Assembly: GCF_001544975.2 (NCBI RefSeq)
Contig: NZ_FCOG02000055.1
Span: forward strand, 1-42,028
Direction: 5' to 3'
From: Caballeronia arationis
GTDB taxonomy: Bacteria; Pseudomonadota; Gammaproteobacteria; Burkholderiales; Burkholderiaceae
DNA length: 42,028 nt
In this document: positions 32,811 to 42,028 of the stretch, one piece after another
How the letters are laid out: the number at the start of each line of letters is the position of its first letter
Position numbering within the stretch: position 1 is the stretch's first letter
Position numbers and translations under genes: made by a program
The notes under the pieces: generated by a model
What the model was told of the DNA's origin: nothing
Seen by the model: the letters and a program-made list of their open reading frames with translations, nothing else
Database searches by the model: none

Positions 32811-33233
32811 ATGAATCCATCGGAACAGATAGACCAACTGATCGCGAAACTCACCGACTGGCGCGGCCAAACGTTCGCCGCCATTCGAAAGAGCATCCTT
32901 GAGGCAGACCGGGAGATCGTCGAGGACTGGAAGTGGATGGGCAGCCCGGTGTGGTATCGCGATGGAATGATCGCGGTCGCCAACGCCCACAAGGGAAAGG
33001 TCAAGCTGACCTTTGCGCACGGCGCGAGCATTCCGGATCCTGACAAGCTTTTCAACGCGGGCCTGGAAGGCAACGCTAGACGGGCAATCGATTTTTTCGA
33101 AGGCGATGAGATCGATGAGCGCGCATTAAAGAGTCTCGTCCGTGCAGCGATTGAGTTCAATCAGCTCAAGCAGAAGAAAAAAGCGCCTTCGGGCACCCGG
33201 GGGAAAGGCCAAAAAGATAAAACCAAAGTCTGA
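32811..33233 (+). CDS. DUF1801 family protein
   Basis: The 140-aa protein matches DUF1801 (YdhG/YjhG-like): IAKLTDWRGQTFAAIRKSIL, ADREIVEDWKWMGSPVWYRD and GMIAVANAHKGKVKLTFAHG follow the family order, and EGNARRAIDFFEGDEIDERA closes the domain. A Lys-rich tail follows. Function is unknown; the fold resembles iron-chaperone (frataxin-like) proteins. ATG 32811 (MNPSEQIDQL) is preferred over 32775, which adds a non-conserved segment overlapping the dismutase remnant. Confidence 0.85.
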   Translation: MNPSEQIDQLIAKLTDWRGQTFAAIRKSILEADREIVEDWKWMGSPVWYRDGMIAVANAHKGKVKLTFAHGASIPDPDKLFNAGLEGNARRAIDFFEGDEIDERALKSLVRAAIEFNQLKQKKKAPSGTRGKGQKDKTKV

Positions 33234-33559
33234 GTCATCGATCAATTCATGCGGCAGATTGGCCGCTTTCAATGAGCGACGCACTCCCTCGGCAGACGAT
33301 TGCTGCACCGCGTCGCAGCGACCACAGAAAACACCTGCCAAGCTATAGACCGGACCTATCACCGGCATTGCAGGAATCGACTTCTGTTGCCGGTCACACG
33401 CGCTTATATTTAGATGGAGTACCCTCGCCGACAAAAGCCGCAAGAGCCCGCCATGGGACTCCCGAACGAAATGCCCGCGGGCACCCGATCGCCCATACAC
33501 CGTGAGGCGTGGCGCCCTGAAAGAACAATAGTGGGTAAGTCCTCTCAAGGAGATTACGC
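33234..33559. other. katG upstream region (326 bp)
   Basis: No gene recognised. It should hold the katG promoter and any OxyR site. The only clear element is the strong ribosome binding site AAGGAG near 33547-33552. TATATT near 33404-33412 could be part of a -10 box, but no -35 partner or OxyR-type pattern was convincing. Confidence 0.4.
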
Positions 33560-35815
<2,256 letters not shown>

Positions 35816-35820
35816 AACGT

Positions 35821-35862
35821 CGCGTCGCCCCGTCAGGTTTGTCATCCTGACGGGGCGACGCG
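35821..35862. terminator. Bidirectional terminator between katG and FAD oxidase
   Basis: CGCGTCGCCCCGTCAGG (35821-35837) pairs without mismatch with CCTGACGGGGCGACGCG (35846-35862) around an 8-nt loop TTTGTCAT. It lies 5 bp after the katG stop and 7 bp from the stop of the convergent FAD oxidase gene. No strong T-run on either side. Confidence 0.8.
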
Positions 35863-35869
35863 AATCTCT

Positions 35870-37162
35870 TCAGCTCATTGCATCGAGCAAGCCGTACCAC
35901 GCGACTCCCGCGCTGATATAAAAGCGCTGCAGCGCGTGAAGCGGTATGCGGCGGATGGAGGTCGGCGGCAGCGGCAGCCCGTGCGTGGGCCCGGCCAGAT
36001 GCGCGGCGAGATGCTTGCCGAGCGTTGTTGCCATCGCGATGCCGCGCCCGTTGTAGCCGAGCGCGATCGTCAGCCCCGGCGCCGGCAGATGCAGATGCGG
36101 CAGAAAGTCGCGCGTAATCGCGATACGGCCCGCCCAGCGATACTCGTATTCCACTTCCTTCAGTTGCGGATAAAGCAACCGCGCCGCCCGTTCGAGATGC
36201 GCCCAGTCCGACGCTCCGCGCGGCTCGCGAAACGGCCCGCGACCGCCCATCAGCAGGCGTCCCTCGGCATCGCGCCTGAAATAGAGCAAGAGCCGTCTCG
36301 AATCGGACGCCACTTCGCGTCCCGGCAGAATGCTGGCGCCGATGTCGGCAGGCAGCGGCCGCGTCGCCACGATGAAGCTGTTCGCCGCGATCACCGATTG
36401 CGCGAGACCGGGCCAGAGCCCGTCGCTATAGCCGTTGGTCGCGATAAGAACCTGACGCGCGTCGATGACCGGCCCGTGCGCCGTGCTGATGCGCCAGCCA
36501 TCGGCGCTGCGTTCGAGTTTTTGCGCGCGCGTCGCGCCGTGAATCGCGACGCCTTTCGCGATCGCCGCGCGCGCCAGACCGCGCGCGTAGCTGAGCGGTT
36601 GCACGCTGCCCGCGCGCCGGTCCACCCAGCCGCCGACGAACGCCTCCGTGCCGAGCCGCTCTCCGATCTGCGCGCGATCCAGCAGTTCGACATGCGCCCC
36701 GCGCGCTTCCCATTGACGCGCCCGCGCATGCAGCGTGCCGATCAAGCTGGTCGAATGCGTGGGCTGAATCCAGCCGGCGCGGGTCGCATCGCACGCAATG
36801 CGGTGGCGCCGGATCAGGTCGAACACGGTGTCGGCCGCGCCGCCTGCCATCGAGACGATGGTTTCGCCGTCACGCGGACCGAAACGTCTCACGAGTTCGT
36901 CGGGATCGTACTTCAGGCCCGGTATCACCTGTCCGCCGTTGCGTCCCGACGCGCCCCAGCCGGGCTCGTTCGCATCGATCACGCAGACGTCGATCCCGAG
37001 TTCGCTCAGGTGCAGCGCGGTGGACAGCCCCGTATAGCCCGCGCCGACGATCGCGACCTCGACGCGCTTCGAAGCATCGAGCGGCGGCGCGTGCACCGCG
37101 GCTTCCGCCGTGGCGGCCCAGAGCGAGGGCGCCAGCGGACTGCCAGTGTCGACGCGCCTCAT
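35870..37162 (-). CDS. FAD-dependent amine / D-amino-acid oxidase (DadA/PuuB-like)
   Basis: The 430-aa protein has the dinucleotide-binding EVAIVGAGYTGLSTALHLSE (about 34-53), then CVIDANEPGWGASGRNGGQV, the pattern of the glycine oxidase/PuuB group in which G-A-S-G-R-N-G-G contacts FAD. The C-terminal GYNGRGIAMATTLGKHLAAH completes the FAD site. Relatives oxidise glutamylputrescine, sarcosine, D-amino acids or similar amines. The ATG overlaps the ATPase stop by 4 bp, so oxidase and ABC importer are translationally coupled, and the imported compound is probably its substrate. Last gene of the operon. Confidence 0.9.
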   Translation of the reverse strand: MRRVDTGSPLAPSLWAATAEAAVHAPPLDASKRVEVAIVGAGYTGLSTALHLSELGIDVCVIDANEPGWGASGRNGGQVIPGLKYDPDELVRRFGPRDGETIVSMAGGAADTVFDLIRRHRIACDATRAGWIQPTHSTSLIGTLHARARQWEARGAHVELLDRAQIGERLGTEAFVGGWVDRRAGSVQPLSYARGLARAAIAKGVAIHGATRAQKLERSADGWRISTAHGPVIDARQVLIATNGYSDGLWPGLAQSVIAANSFIVATRPLPADIGASILPGREVASDSRRLLLYFRRDAEGRLLMGGRGPFREPRGASDWAHLERAARLLYPQLKEVEYEYRWAGRIAITRDFLPHLHLPAPGLTIALGYNGRGIAMATTLGKHLAAHLAGPTHGLPLPPTSIRRIPLHALQRFYISAGVAWYGLLDAMS

Positions 37163-37908
37163 TGCGCGGTTCCGTTTGCAGCGGGTGCGAGCATGCGGCG
37201 CAGGAAATCGCGCGTGCGCGGGTGCGTCGGCCGTTCGAGCAGATCGGCGGCGGCGCCTTCCTCGCAGATGGTGCCGTCGTAGAGAAAGCACACGCGGTCC
37301 GCCACTTCGCGCGCGAATCCCATTTCGTGGGTGACGACGATCATCGTCATGCCGTCGTTGGCGAGTTGCCGCATCACGCCGAGCACTTCGCCGACCAGTT
37401 CCGGATCGAGTGCAGAGGTGGGTTCGTCGAAGAGGATCGCCTTCGGCTCCATCGCAAGCGCGCGTGCAATCGCGACGCGCTGCTGCTGGCCGCCCGACAG
37501 TTCCGCCGGATACGCGTTCATCCGGTGCGCGAGGCCGACCTTGTCGAGCAGATGCCGCGCTTTCTCGCGCGCCGCGTCGCGCGGCTCTTTCTTCACAAAG
37601 AGCGGCCCTTCGCAGACGTTCTCCAGCGCCGTGCGATGCGGAAACAGGTTGAAGCGCTGAAATACCATGCCGACATGCGTGCGCAGTTCGTGAATGCGCT
37701 TCGACTTCGCGTCGACGCGCTCGCCTTCGACGGTGATCGCGCCTGCGTCGTAGGTTTCCAGGCCGTTGATGCAGCGCAAGAGCGTCGATTTGCCCGAGCC
37801 CGACGGCCCGATCAGACACACGACCTGTCCCGCTTCGACACTGAGGCTCACGCCCTTGAGCACTTCCTGATCGTGAAAGCGCTTATGGATGGATTGGACT
37901 TCGATCAT
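37159..37908 (-). CDS. Polar amino acid ABC transporter, ATP-binding protein
   Basis: The 249-aa ATPase has Walker A GPSGSGKST (34-42), a Q-loop in GMVFQRFNLFPHRTALENV, the signature LSGGQQQRVAIARAL, Walker B AILFDEPTSALD and the switch His in VVTHEMGFA. FNLFPH is typical of the GlnQ/HisP subgroup. It powers uptake with the permease and binding protein encoded upstream; 4-bp ATGA overlaps tie it to both neighbours. Confidence 0.96.
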   Translation of the reverse strand: MIEVQSIHKRFHDQEVLKGVSLSVEAGQVVCLIGPSGSGKSTLLRCINGLETYDAGAITVEGERVDAKSKRIHELRTHVGMVFQRFNLFPHRTALENVCEGPLFVKKEPRDAAREKARHLLDKVGLAHRMNAYPAELSGGQQQRVAIARALAMEPKAILFDEPTSALDPELVGEVLGVMRQLANDGMTMIVVTHEMGFAREVADRVCFLYDGTICEEGAAADLLERPTHPRTRDFLRRMLAPAANGTAQ

Positions 37909-38561
37909 CGTTTCCCCTTCAGGCCGAGCCGGCGCTCCAGACGCCGCAGGCCGTAGACGAGCGGCAGGCTGAGCGCGAGATAGAGCAACGCGACGAGCGT
38001 GAACACGGTCATGTTCTGGAACGTCGACGAGGCGATCAGCTGGCCGGCGCGCGTCATCTCGGCGACCGTGATCGTCGATGCGAGGGACGAATCCTTCAGC
38101 ATCATCACGAGCGTGTTGCCGTAGGGCGGCAGCGCGATCCGGAACGCCTGGGGAAGGATCACGCGGCGCATGATCATCGCGCCGCGCATGCCGATGGATT
38201 GCGCCGCCTCGATCTGTCCGTGATCGACCGCCTCGATTCCCGCGCGAAAGTTCTCGGCCTGGTACGCCGAGTACGCGATCCCGAGCCCGATGAAGCCCGC
38301 CTGGAACGCGCTCAGCTGGATGCCGAGGTCGGGCAGCACGAAGTAGATGTAAAAGAGCTGCACGATGATCGGCAGGCCGCGGATCACGTTGATGACGGTC
38401 GCCGCCGTGTTCGAGAGCACCTTGTTCGCCGACACCCGCATCAGTGCGAGCGCGAGGCCGAGAATCGTGCTCAGCACGAACGAGCAGAAGGTGATCTCGA
38501 TGGTGACGACCGCGCCTTTCAGCAGGATCGGCAGGAAATCGAGCGCATTCTGGATGAACAT
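37905..38561 (-). CDS. Polar amino acid ABC transporter, permease
   Basis: The 218-aa protein is a HisM/GlnP-type permease with about five membrane segments (KGAVVTIEITFCSFVLSTIL, VINVIRGLPIIVQLFYIYFV and others) and the ATPase-contact EAA loop EAAQSIGMRGAMIMRRVILP. Only one permease gene is present, so the channel is presumably a homodimer. It starts 29 bp after the binding-protein stop and overlaps the ATPase gene by 4 bp. Confidence 0.95.
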   Translation of the reverse strand: MFIQNALDFLPILLKGAVVTIEITFCSFVLSTILGLALALMRVSANKVLSNTAATVINVIRGLPIIVQLFYIYFVLPDLGIQLSAFQAGFIGLGIAYSAYQAENFRAGIEAVDHGQIEAAQSIGMRGAMIMRRVILPQAFRIALPPYGNTLVMMLKDSSLASTITVAEMTRAGQLIASSTFQNMTVFTLVALLYLALSLPLVYGLRRLERRLGLKGKR

Positions 38562-38590
38562 CGCGTGTCCTCCTCAAGCCGGGCGCCGCG

Positions 38591-39355
38591 TCATTCGACC
38601 TGCCATTTCTTGATGATCTGCGTGAGCGTGCCGTCCGCCTTGATCTTCTTGATGCCGGCGTTCAGCTTTTCGAGCGTTTCGGTGTCGCCCTTTCTCACCA
38701 CGAAGCACAACTGGCCCTTGACCGCCGGCTGGTAGCCGTCGACGAGGCGCAGTTGCGGATTCGGATTCTTCTGCAACTGGTACGCGATGATCGGATGGTC
38801 GCCGAAACCCGCCTTGATCCGGCCGAGCGCGACGTCGCGCATGATGTCCGCGACCGAATCGTAGGTGCGCACTTCCTTGAAGATGCCCTTCTTGTTCAGC
38901 GCGTCGACGAACGCCGTGCCGACCTGCGCGCCGACGACCTCGCCCTTCAGATCGTCCATCGACTTGTAGGGAGTCTTGTCGTCCGCGCGCACGATCAGGC
39001 CTTCGCCGTACGAATAGACCGTGTCGGAGAAATCGACGATCTGCTCGCGGGCGGGCGTCTTCAGCATAGCGGCGGAAATCACGTCGATTTTTTTGGTCGT
39101 GAGCGACGGGATCAGCGCGGAAAACGTGGTCTGCTCCACTTTGACGTCGAAGCCGCCGGCCTTGCCGGTCGCGGTGATCGCGTCGACGAGCAGGCCCTGG
39201 ATCGAATTGCTCTTGACGTCGAGGAACGTGAACGGCACGCCGGTCGCCGTTGCGCCGACGGTGTATTCGGGCGCGGCGAACGACAGCGCCGGCGTTGCAG
39301 CGATGACCAACCCGGCGATGGCGGCGCCGGCAATGCGCTTCACAAACTGGATCAT
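38591..39355 (-). CDS. Polar amino acid ABC transporter, periplasmic binding protein
   Basis: The 254-aa protein starts with a Sec signal (MIQFVKRIAGAAIAGLVIAA, cleavage likely after ALSFAA near 28). It has the class-3 solute-binding fold: GVPFTFLDVKSNSIQGLLVD, SALIPSLTTKKIDVISAAML, TPAREQIVDFSDTVYSYGEG and DVALGRIKAGFGDHPIIAYQ. In the family it captures a polar amino acid or derivative and hands it to the permease. ATG 39355 has GGAG 7 bp upstream. First gene of the four-gene importer-oxidase operon, divergent from an IclR regulator. Confidence 0.94.
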   Translation of the reverse strand: MIQFVKRIAGAAIAGLVIAATPALSFAAPEYTVGATATGVPFTFLDVKSNSIQGLLVDAITATGKAGGFDVKVEQTTFSALIPSLTTKKIDVISAAMLKTPAREQIVDFSDTVYSYGEGLIVRADDKTPYKSMDDLKGEVVGAQVGTAFVDALNKKGIFKEVRTYDSVADIMRDVALGRIKAGFGDHPIIAYQLQKNPNPQLRLVDGYQPAVKGQLCFVVRKGDTETLEKLNAGIKKIKADGTLTQIIKKWQVE

Positions 39356-39415
39356 AAGGTTCTCCATGACAGTGACGACTGCGGTTGATGTATCGATTAG
39401 TGGCACGACTTCATC

Positions 39416-39466
39416 ATATTCGAGTCAAAAATATCGAATAACATTATTTGCGTATCGATATTCGAT
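39416..39466. promoter_or_regulatory. AT-rich ATTCGA/TCGAAT repeats, putative IclR operator
   Basis: Within the 153-bp divergent region, ATTCGA (39418-39423) faces TCGAAT (39434-39439), and ATCGA-TAT-TCGAT (39454-39466) is a second inverted repeat. The shared core suggests two binding sites for the IclR-family protein encoded just downstream. Confidence 0.5.
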
Positions 39467-39508
39467 ATGGTAACGTCAAGGTATCACGATTCACCATTGG
39501 GTATTTCC

Positions 39509-40318
39509 ATGAGCGGCAAGGGCGAAGAAGACACGAGCGGCGGCGACGCACCGGACGCGCTTTTCAACCAGTCGCTGGAAAAGGGCATTGCCGTGCTGCG
39601 CGCGTTCAGTGCGCTGCGCCGGACGATGAGCCTGCCCGAAGTGGCCGAGGCCACCTCGATCACGAAAAGCTCGGCGCAGCGCATGATCTACACGCTCGAA
39701 AAGCTGGGATACGTGCGCAAGCATCCGCGCACGAAGCGCTATCAGCTAACGCCCCGCGTGATGCAGATCGGCTTCAACTATCTTGCCGCGGATACCCTGA
39801 TCGACGTCGCGAATCCATTCCTGTCCGAGCTCACGAACGTGACCGGCGAGACCACGAACCTCACCGAGCCTGACGGCGCACAGATGCTCTACGTCGCGCG
39901 CTTCGTCTGCATGAAGTTCGTGCCGATCCACATGCCGATCGGCAGCCGCATTCCGATGTACTGCACCGCCTCGGGCCGCGCGTATCTGGCTGCGCTGCCC
40001 GACAGCGAGGCGCGCGCGGTGCTCGAAGCGAGCGAACGCGTCGCGCATACGCAGTACACGGTGACGGACATCGGCGACATCGAGGCGCTGCTCGCAGAAG
40101 GGCGCCGCAACGGCTATGCGTCGAATCGCGAGGAACTGTTCATCGGCGACATGACAATTGCCGCGGCGGTGCTGGACGGCGAGAGGCGGCCGGTGGCGTC
40201 GGTGCACGTGGTCGCGCCGACGAGCCGCTGGACACTCGCCGATGCGGAACAGCGTCTCGCGCCCGCGGTGATCGACTGCGCGCGCGGTATCAGCAATTCC
40301 ATCAGGACGCTTGGCTGA
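39509..40318 (+). CDS. IclR-family transcriptional regulator
   Basis: The 269-aa product has the IclR winged HTH (SLEKGIAVLRAFSALRRTMS, LPEVAEATSITKSSAQRMIY, KLGYVRKHPRTKRYQLTPRV) at about 18-85. The effector domain follows (IPMYCTASGRAYLAALPDSE, ELFIGDMTIAAAVLDGERRP, SVHVVAPTSRWTLADAEQRL). ATG 39509 is preferred to the ATG/GTG at 39467, which falls next to the putative operator and adds a non-conserved leader. Divergent from the importer-oxidase operon, which it presumably controls. Confidence 0.92.
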   Translation: MSGKGEEDTSGGDAPDALFNQSLEKGIAVLRAFSALRRTMSLPEVAEATSITKSSAQRMIYTLEKLGYVRKHPRTKRYQLTPRVMQIGFNYLAADTLIDVANPFLSELTNVTGETTNLTEPDGAQMLYVARFVCMKFVPIHMPIGSRIPMYCTASGRAYLAALPDSEARAVLEASERVAHTQYTVTDIGDIEALLAEGRRNGYASNREELFIGDMTIAAAVLDGERRPVASVHVVAPTSRWTLADAEQRLAPAVIDCARGISNSIRTLG

Positions 40319-40575
40319 CTCTTGAGTCTTTCGAGAGACATTTATCTTTCTGCTTGTTCAAAAGTTCTGCAAAGAATCAGCGGGAAATTCCTGATGCTTA
40401 TTGAGATATTTGGGTATAATTTCAAGCGTGAAATTGACTTGATTCTGCAACCCTGAAACTCTCTTTCGTTGCAAACCTCAATTCGTATCAATTCGTAACG
40501 ACCGCTCAAGACCTTGTAATTATCGGAAATCTATTGCATCTTCCGACTTTTCTCAAAGTTTCGGGGTTTGCAACG

Positions 40576-41952
40576 ATGGAGAGAAGTGTCCGCAAGAATC
40601 GTAATCCGGCATAATTTACCATTCTTACCTTGCCGTGGCTCGTGTTTATATCGGCCGGCGCCGATGCCGCCTGTAACACCAGCGTAAAATCGACCATTTG
40701 CGATTCCTCCCCGACCAATCCACAAGCAACCCTGATTGGCGCCGGCAATGTGCCGTCCGAAGATGGTCGAACGGTGACGGTGGAAAATGGTTCGAGTATT
40801 GCCGTTGGTAATTCGAATGCGATTAGTTTGCGTGACCGGGCAAACGTCAATGTCCTCCAGGGTGGCACGGTCAGTGCCGTCTCGACCAACACTGGCGGTC
40901 TTTACAGGACGGGCGGGAATACCATCGAATTCAGAAACGCTGGTCGGCTGACGGTTGCACAAGGTGGCCAGGTTTCGTCCAATGGCACGCAAATACCCGC
41001 CGAAGCAGTTAATCTGCAAGGTGCGGTAAACGTGATTACCAACAGTGGGCTGATCTACGGAAAGAACGCTGCGGCAATCTGGTTCCAGAATCTGGCCGGG
41101 TTGAATACGGTCGTCAATACGGATACGGGCGTCATTCAAGCGCCCGGTAATGTGATTGGCGCAACTGGAAATGGCGCCGTCGATTTTATCAATCGCGGAA
41201 AAGTAATCGGCAATTTGTTCTTCGCGGGCGGCGACGATACGCTTCGCTTATATACCGGCTCGTCGATATCCGGGAATTTCAGCGGCGGCGCGGGAAATGA
41301 CACTGTCTTTCTAAATGGGACAGGAGGGTCGACATTACCTGGAAACTTTTCCGGATTCGAAACTCTTTATAAATCCGATTCCGGCACGTGGATATTATCT
41401 GGAACCTTGAGCGGGGTCGTGCGTTCCGAAGTGGTGGATGGAACCCTGATACTCACCGGAGAGAATACGAATTACAGCGGCACGATGCTGGTGGACCCGT
41501 CCGGCACGCTCGAAGCGCGTGCGCAAAGCCTGCCGCCGACCGTCACCGACAACGGCCTCGTCCGGTTCGCCCAGCCCGATGCAGGCACCTACGCGGGCTC
41601 GCTGAGTGGCACCGGCGCGATCGAGAAGACGGGTGACGGGGTACTGACGCTCGCGCCATCGTCCGGTGCGAACACCTACTCGGGCGGCACGACGATTACG
41701 CAAGGCACGGTCGCGATTGCCGCCGATAGCGCCATCGGTGCCGCGACGGGCGGCCTCACATTCAACGGCGGCACGCTGCAACTGAACGACAACCTGGACC
41801 TGGCCCCGACCCGCTCCATTTCAATCACGTCTGCGGGCGGCATCATCGACACGCAAGGCTTCGCATCGACGTTGAGCCAGGGCGTCGGCGGCACGGGCAC
41901 GCTGACGAAAGCCGGCAGCGGCACGCTGACGCTGAACGGCGCCAATACCTAG
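40576..41952 (+). pseudogene. Autotransporter passenger (AIDA/PATR-type), disrupted
   Basis: From ATG 40576 the frame reads MERSVRKNRNPA, a TAA stop at 40612-40614, then in the same frame FTILTLPWLVFISAGADAAC. Read through the stop, this is a full Sec signal: basic n-region, hydrophobic core and an A-D-A-A cleavage site. The passenger follows, rich in Gly, Asn, Thr and Ser, with beta-helix repeats and the passenger-associated repeat pattern (TGDGVLTLAPSSGANTYSGG, GTGTLTKAGSGTLTLNGANT). The frame ends in TAG at 41950 exactly where TAC for the Tyr of NTYSGGT is expected, and the sequence beyond no longer continues the repeat. No C-terminal beta-barrel domain is in the window. A start at TTG 40630 would make only a poor signal peptide. 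Confidence 0.7.
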
Positions 41953-42028
41953 TCGGTCTTGCAGAATCGCGCGAAGCCAAGCGCAGCGTGCGGATAGGTG
42001 CAGATAAGCAGTTGCGAAACTCCCAGTT

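Noticed and set aside
41640..41952. Repeated NTYSGGT/GTLTLNG-type units considered as a DNA repeat array
   Set aside because: They are protein-level repeats of autotransporter passengers, not nucleotide repeats of an independent element.

Overview
The window looks like a chromosome or megaplasmid segment of a Burkholderiaceae bacterium, most likely Paraburkholderia, Caballeronia or Burkholderia. The clues are high GC with strong GC3 bias in the core genes, many LysR/GntR/IclR-regulated catabolic cassettes, a Pao-type aldehyde oxidoreductase and a KatG of beta-proteobacterial type. Genus is an inference; there is no rRNA or housekeeping marker here.

Region 1 (1-3237) is a graveyard of gene fragments: a CHAD-domain remnant, a broken IS21-type istB, a small ORF with two LuxR-type helix-turn-helix units (the first frameshifted), an apparently intact GH19 endolysin on the minus strand, and a second, decayed copy of the LuxR 3' end beyond the endolysin.

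Region 2 (3238-6995) is the most unusual part: a tight four-gene plus-strand cassette built around a MACPF (membrane-attack-complex/perforin) protein. It holds a 326-aa protein of unknown family, a 689-aa protein with three ubiquitin-like N-terminal repeats and a MACPF domain, and two small all-beta-looking proteins of 107 and 74 aa. A strong hairpin closes it. None of the four has a visible export signal.

Region 3 (7048-17496) holds a lipoprotein alpha/beta hydrolase; a three-gene Tat-exported molybdo-flavo-iron/sulfur oxidoreductase operon (paoABC type); a divergent NmrA-like reductase/LysR pair with a small muconolactone-isomerase-like protein; and a Tat-targeted MmgE/PrpD protein followed by a cupin.

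Region 4 (17459-26333) is organic-acid metabolism. A LysR gene is divergent from a tartrate-dehydrogenase-type enzyme followed by an ACS-family MFS transporter with a clean terminator. Then come a PepSY membrane protein, a DctA C4-dicarboxylate carrier and a fumarase/adenylosuccinate-lyase-superfamily enzyme. The last two form an operon divergent from a GntR/UTRA regulator, and the shared promoter carries two perfect 16-bp palindromes.

Region 5 (26388-35862) is rich in oxidative-stress genes: a DyP peroxidase, a CynR-like LysR regulator, a membrane-anchored CBS-pair protein, a DUF2252 protein, a superoxide dismutase remnant, a DUF1801 protein and catalase-peroxidase katG with a 17-bp terminator stem.

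Region 6 (35870-40318) is a polar-amino-acid-type ABC operon (binding protein, permease, ATPase) fused by 4-bp overlaps to a DadA/PuuB-like FAD oxidase and divergent from an IclR regulator. Region 7 (40576-41952) is an autotransporter passenger pseudogene with an in-frame stop inside its signal peptide and an early end within the passenger repeats.
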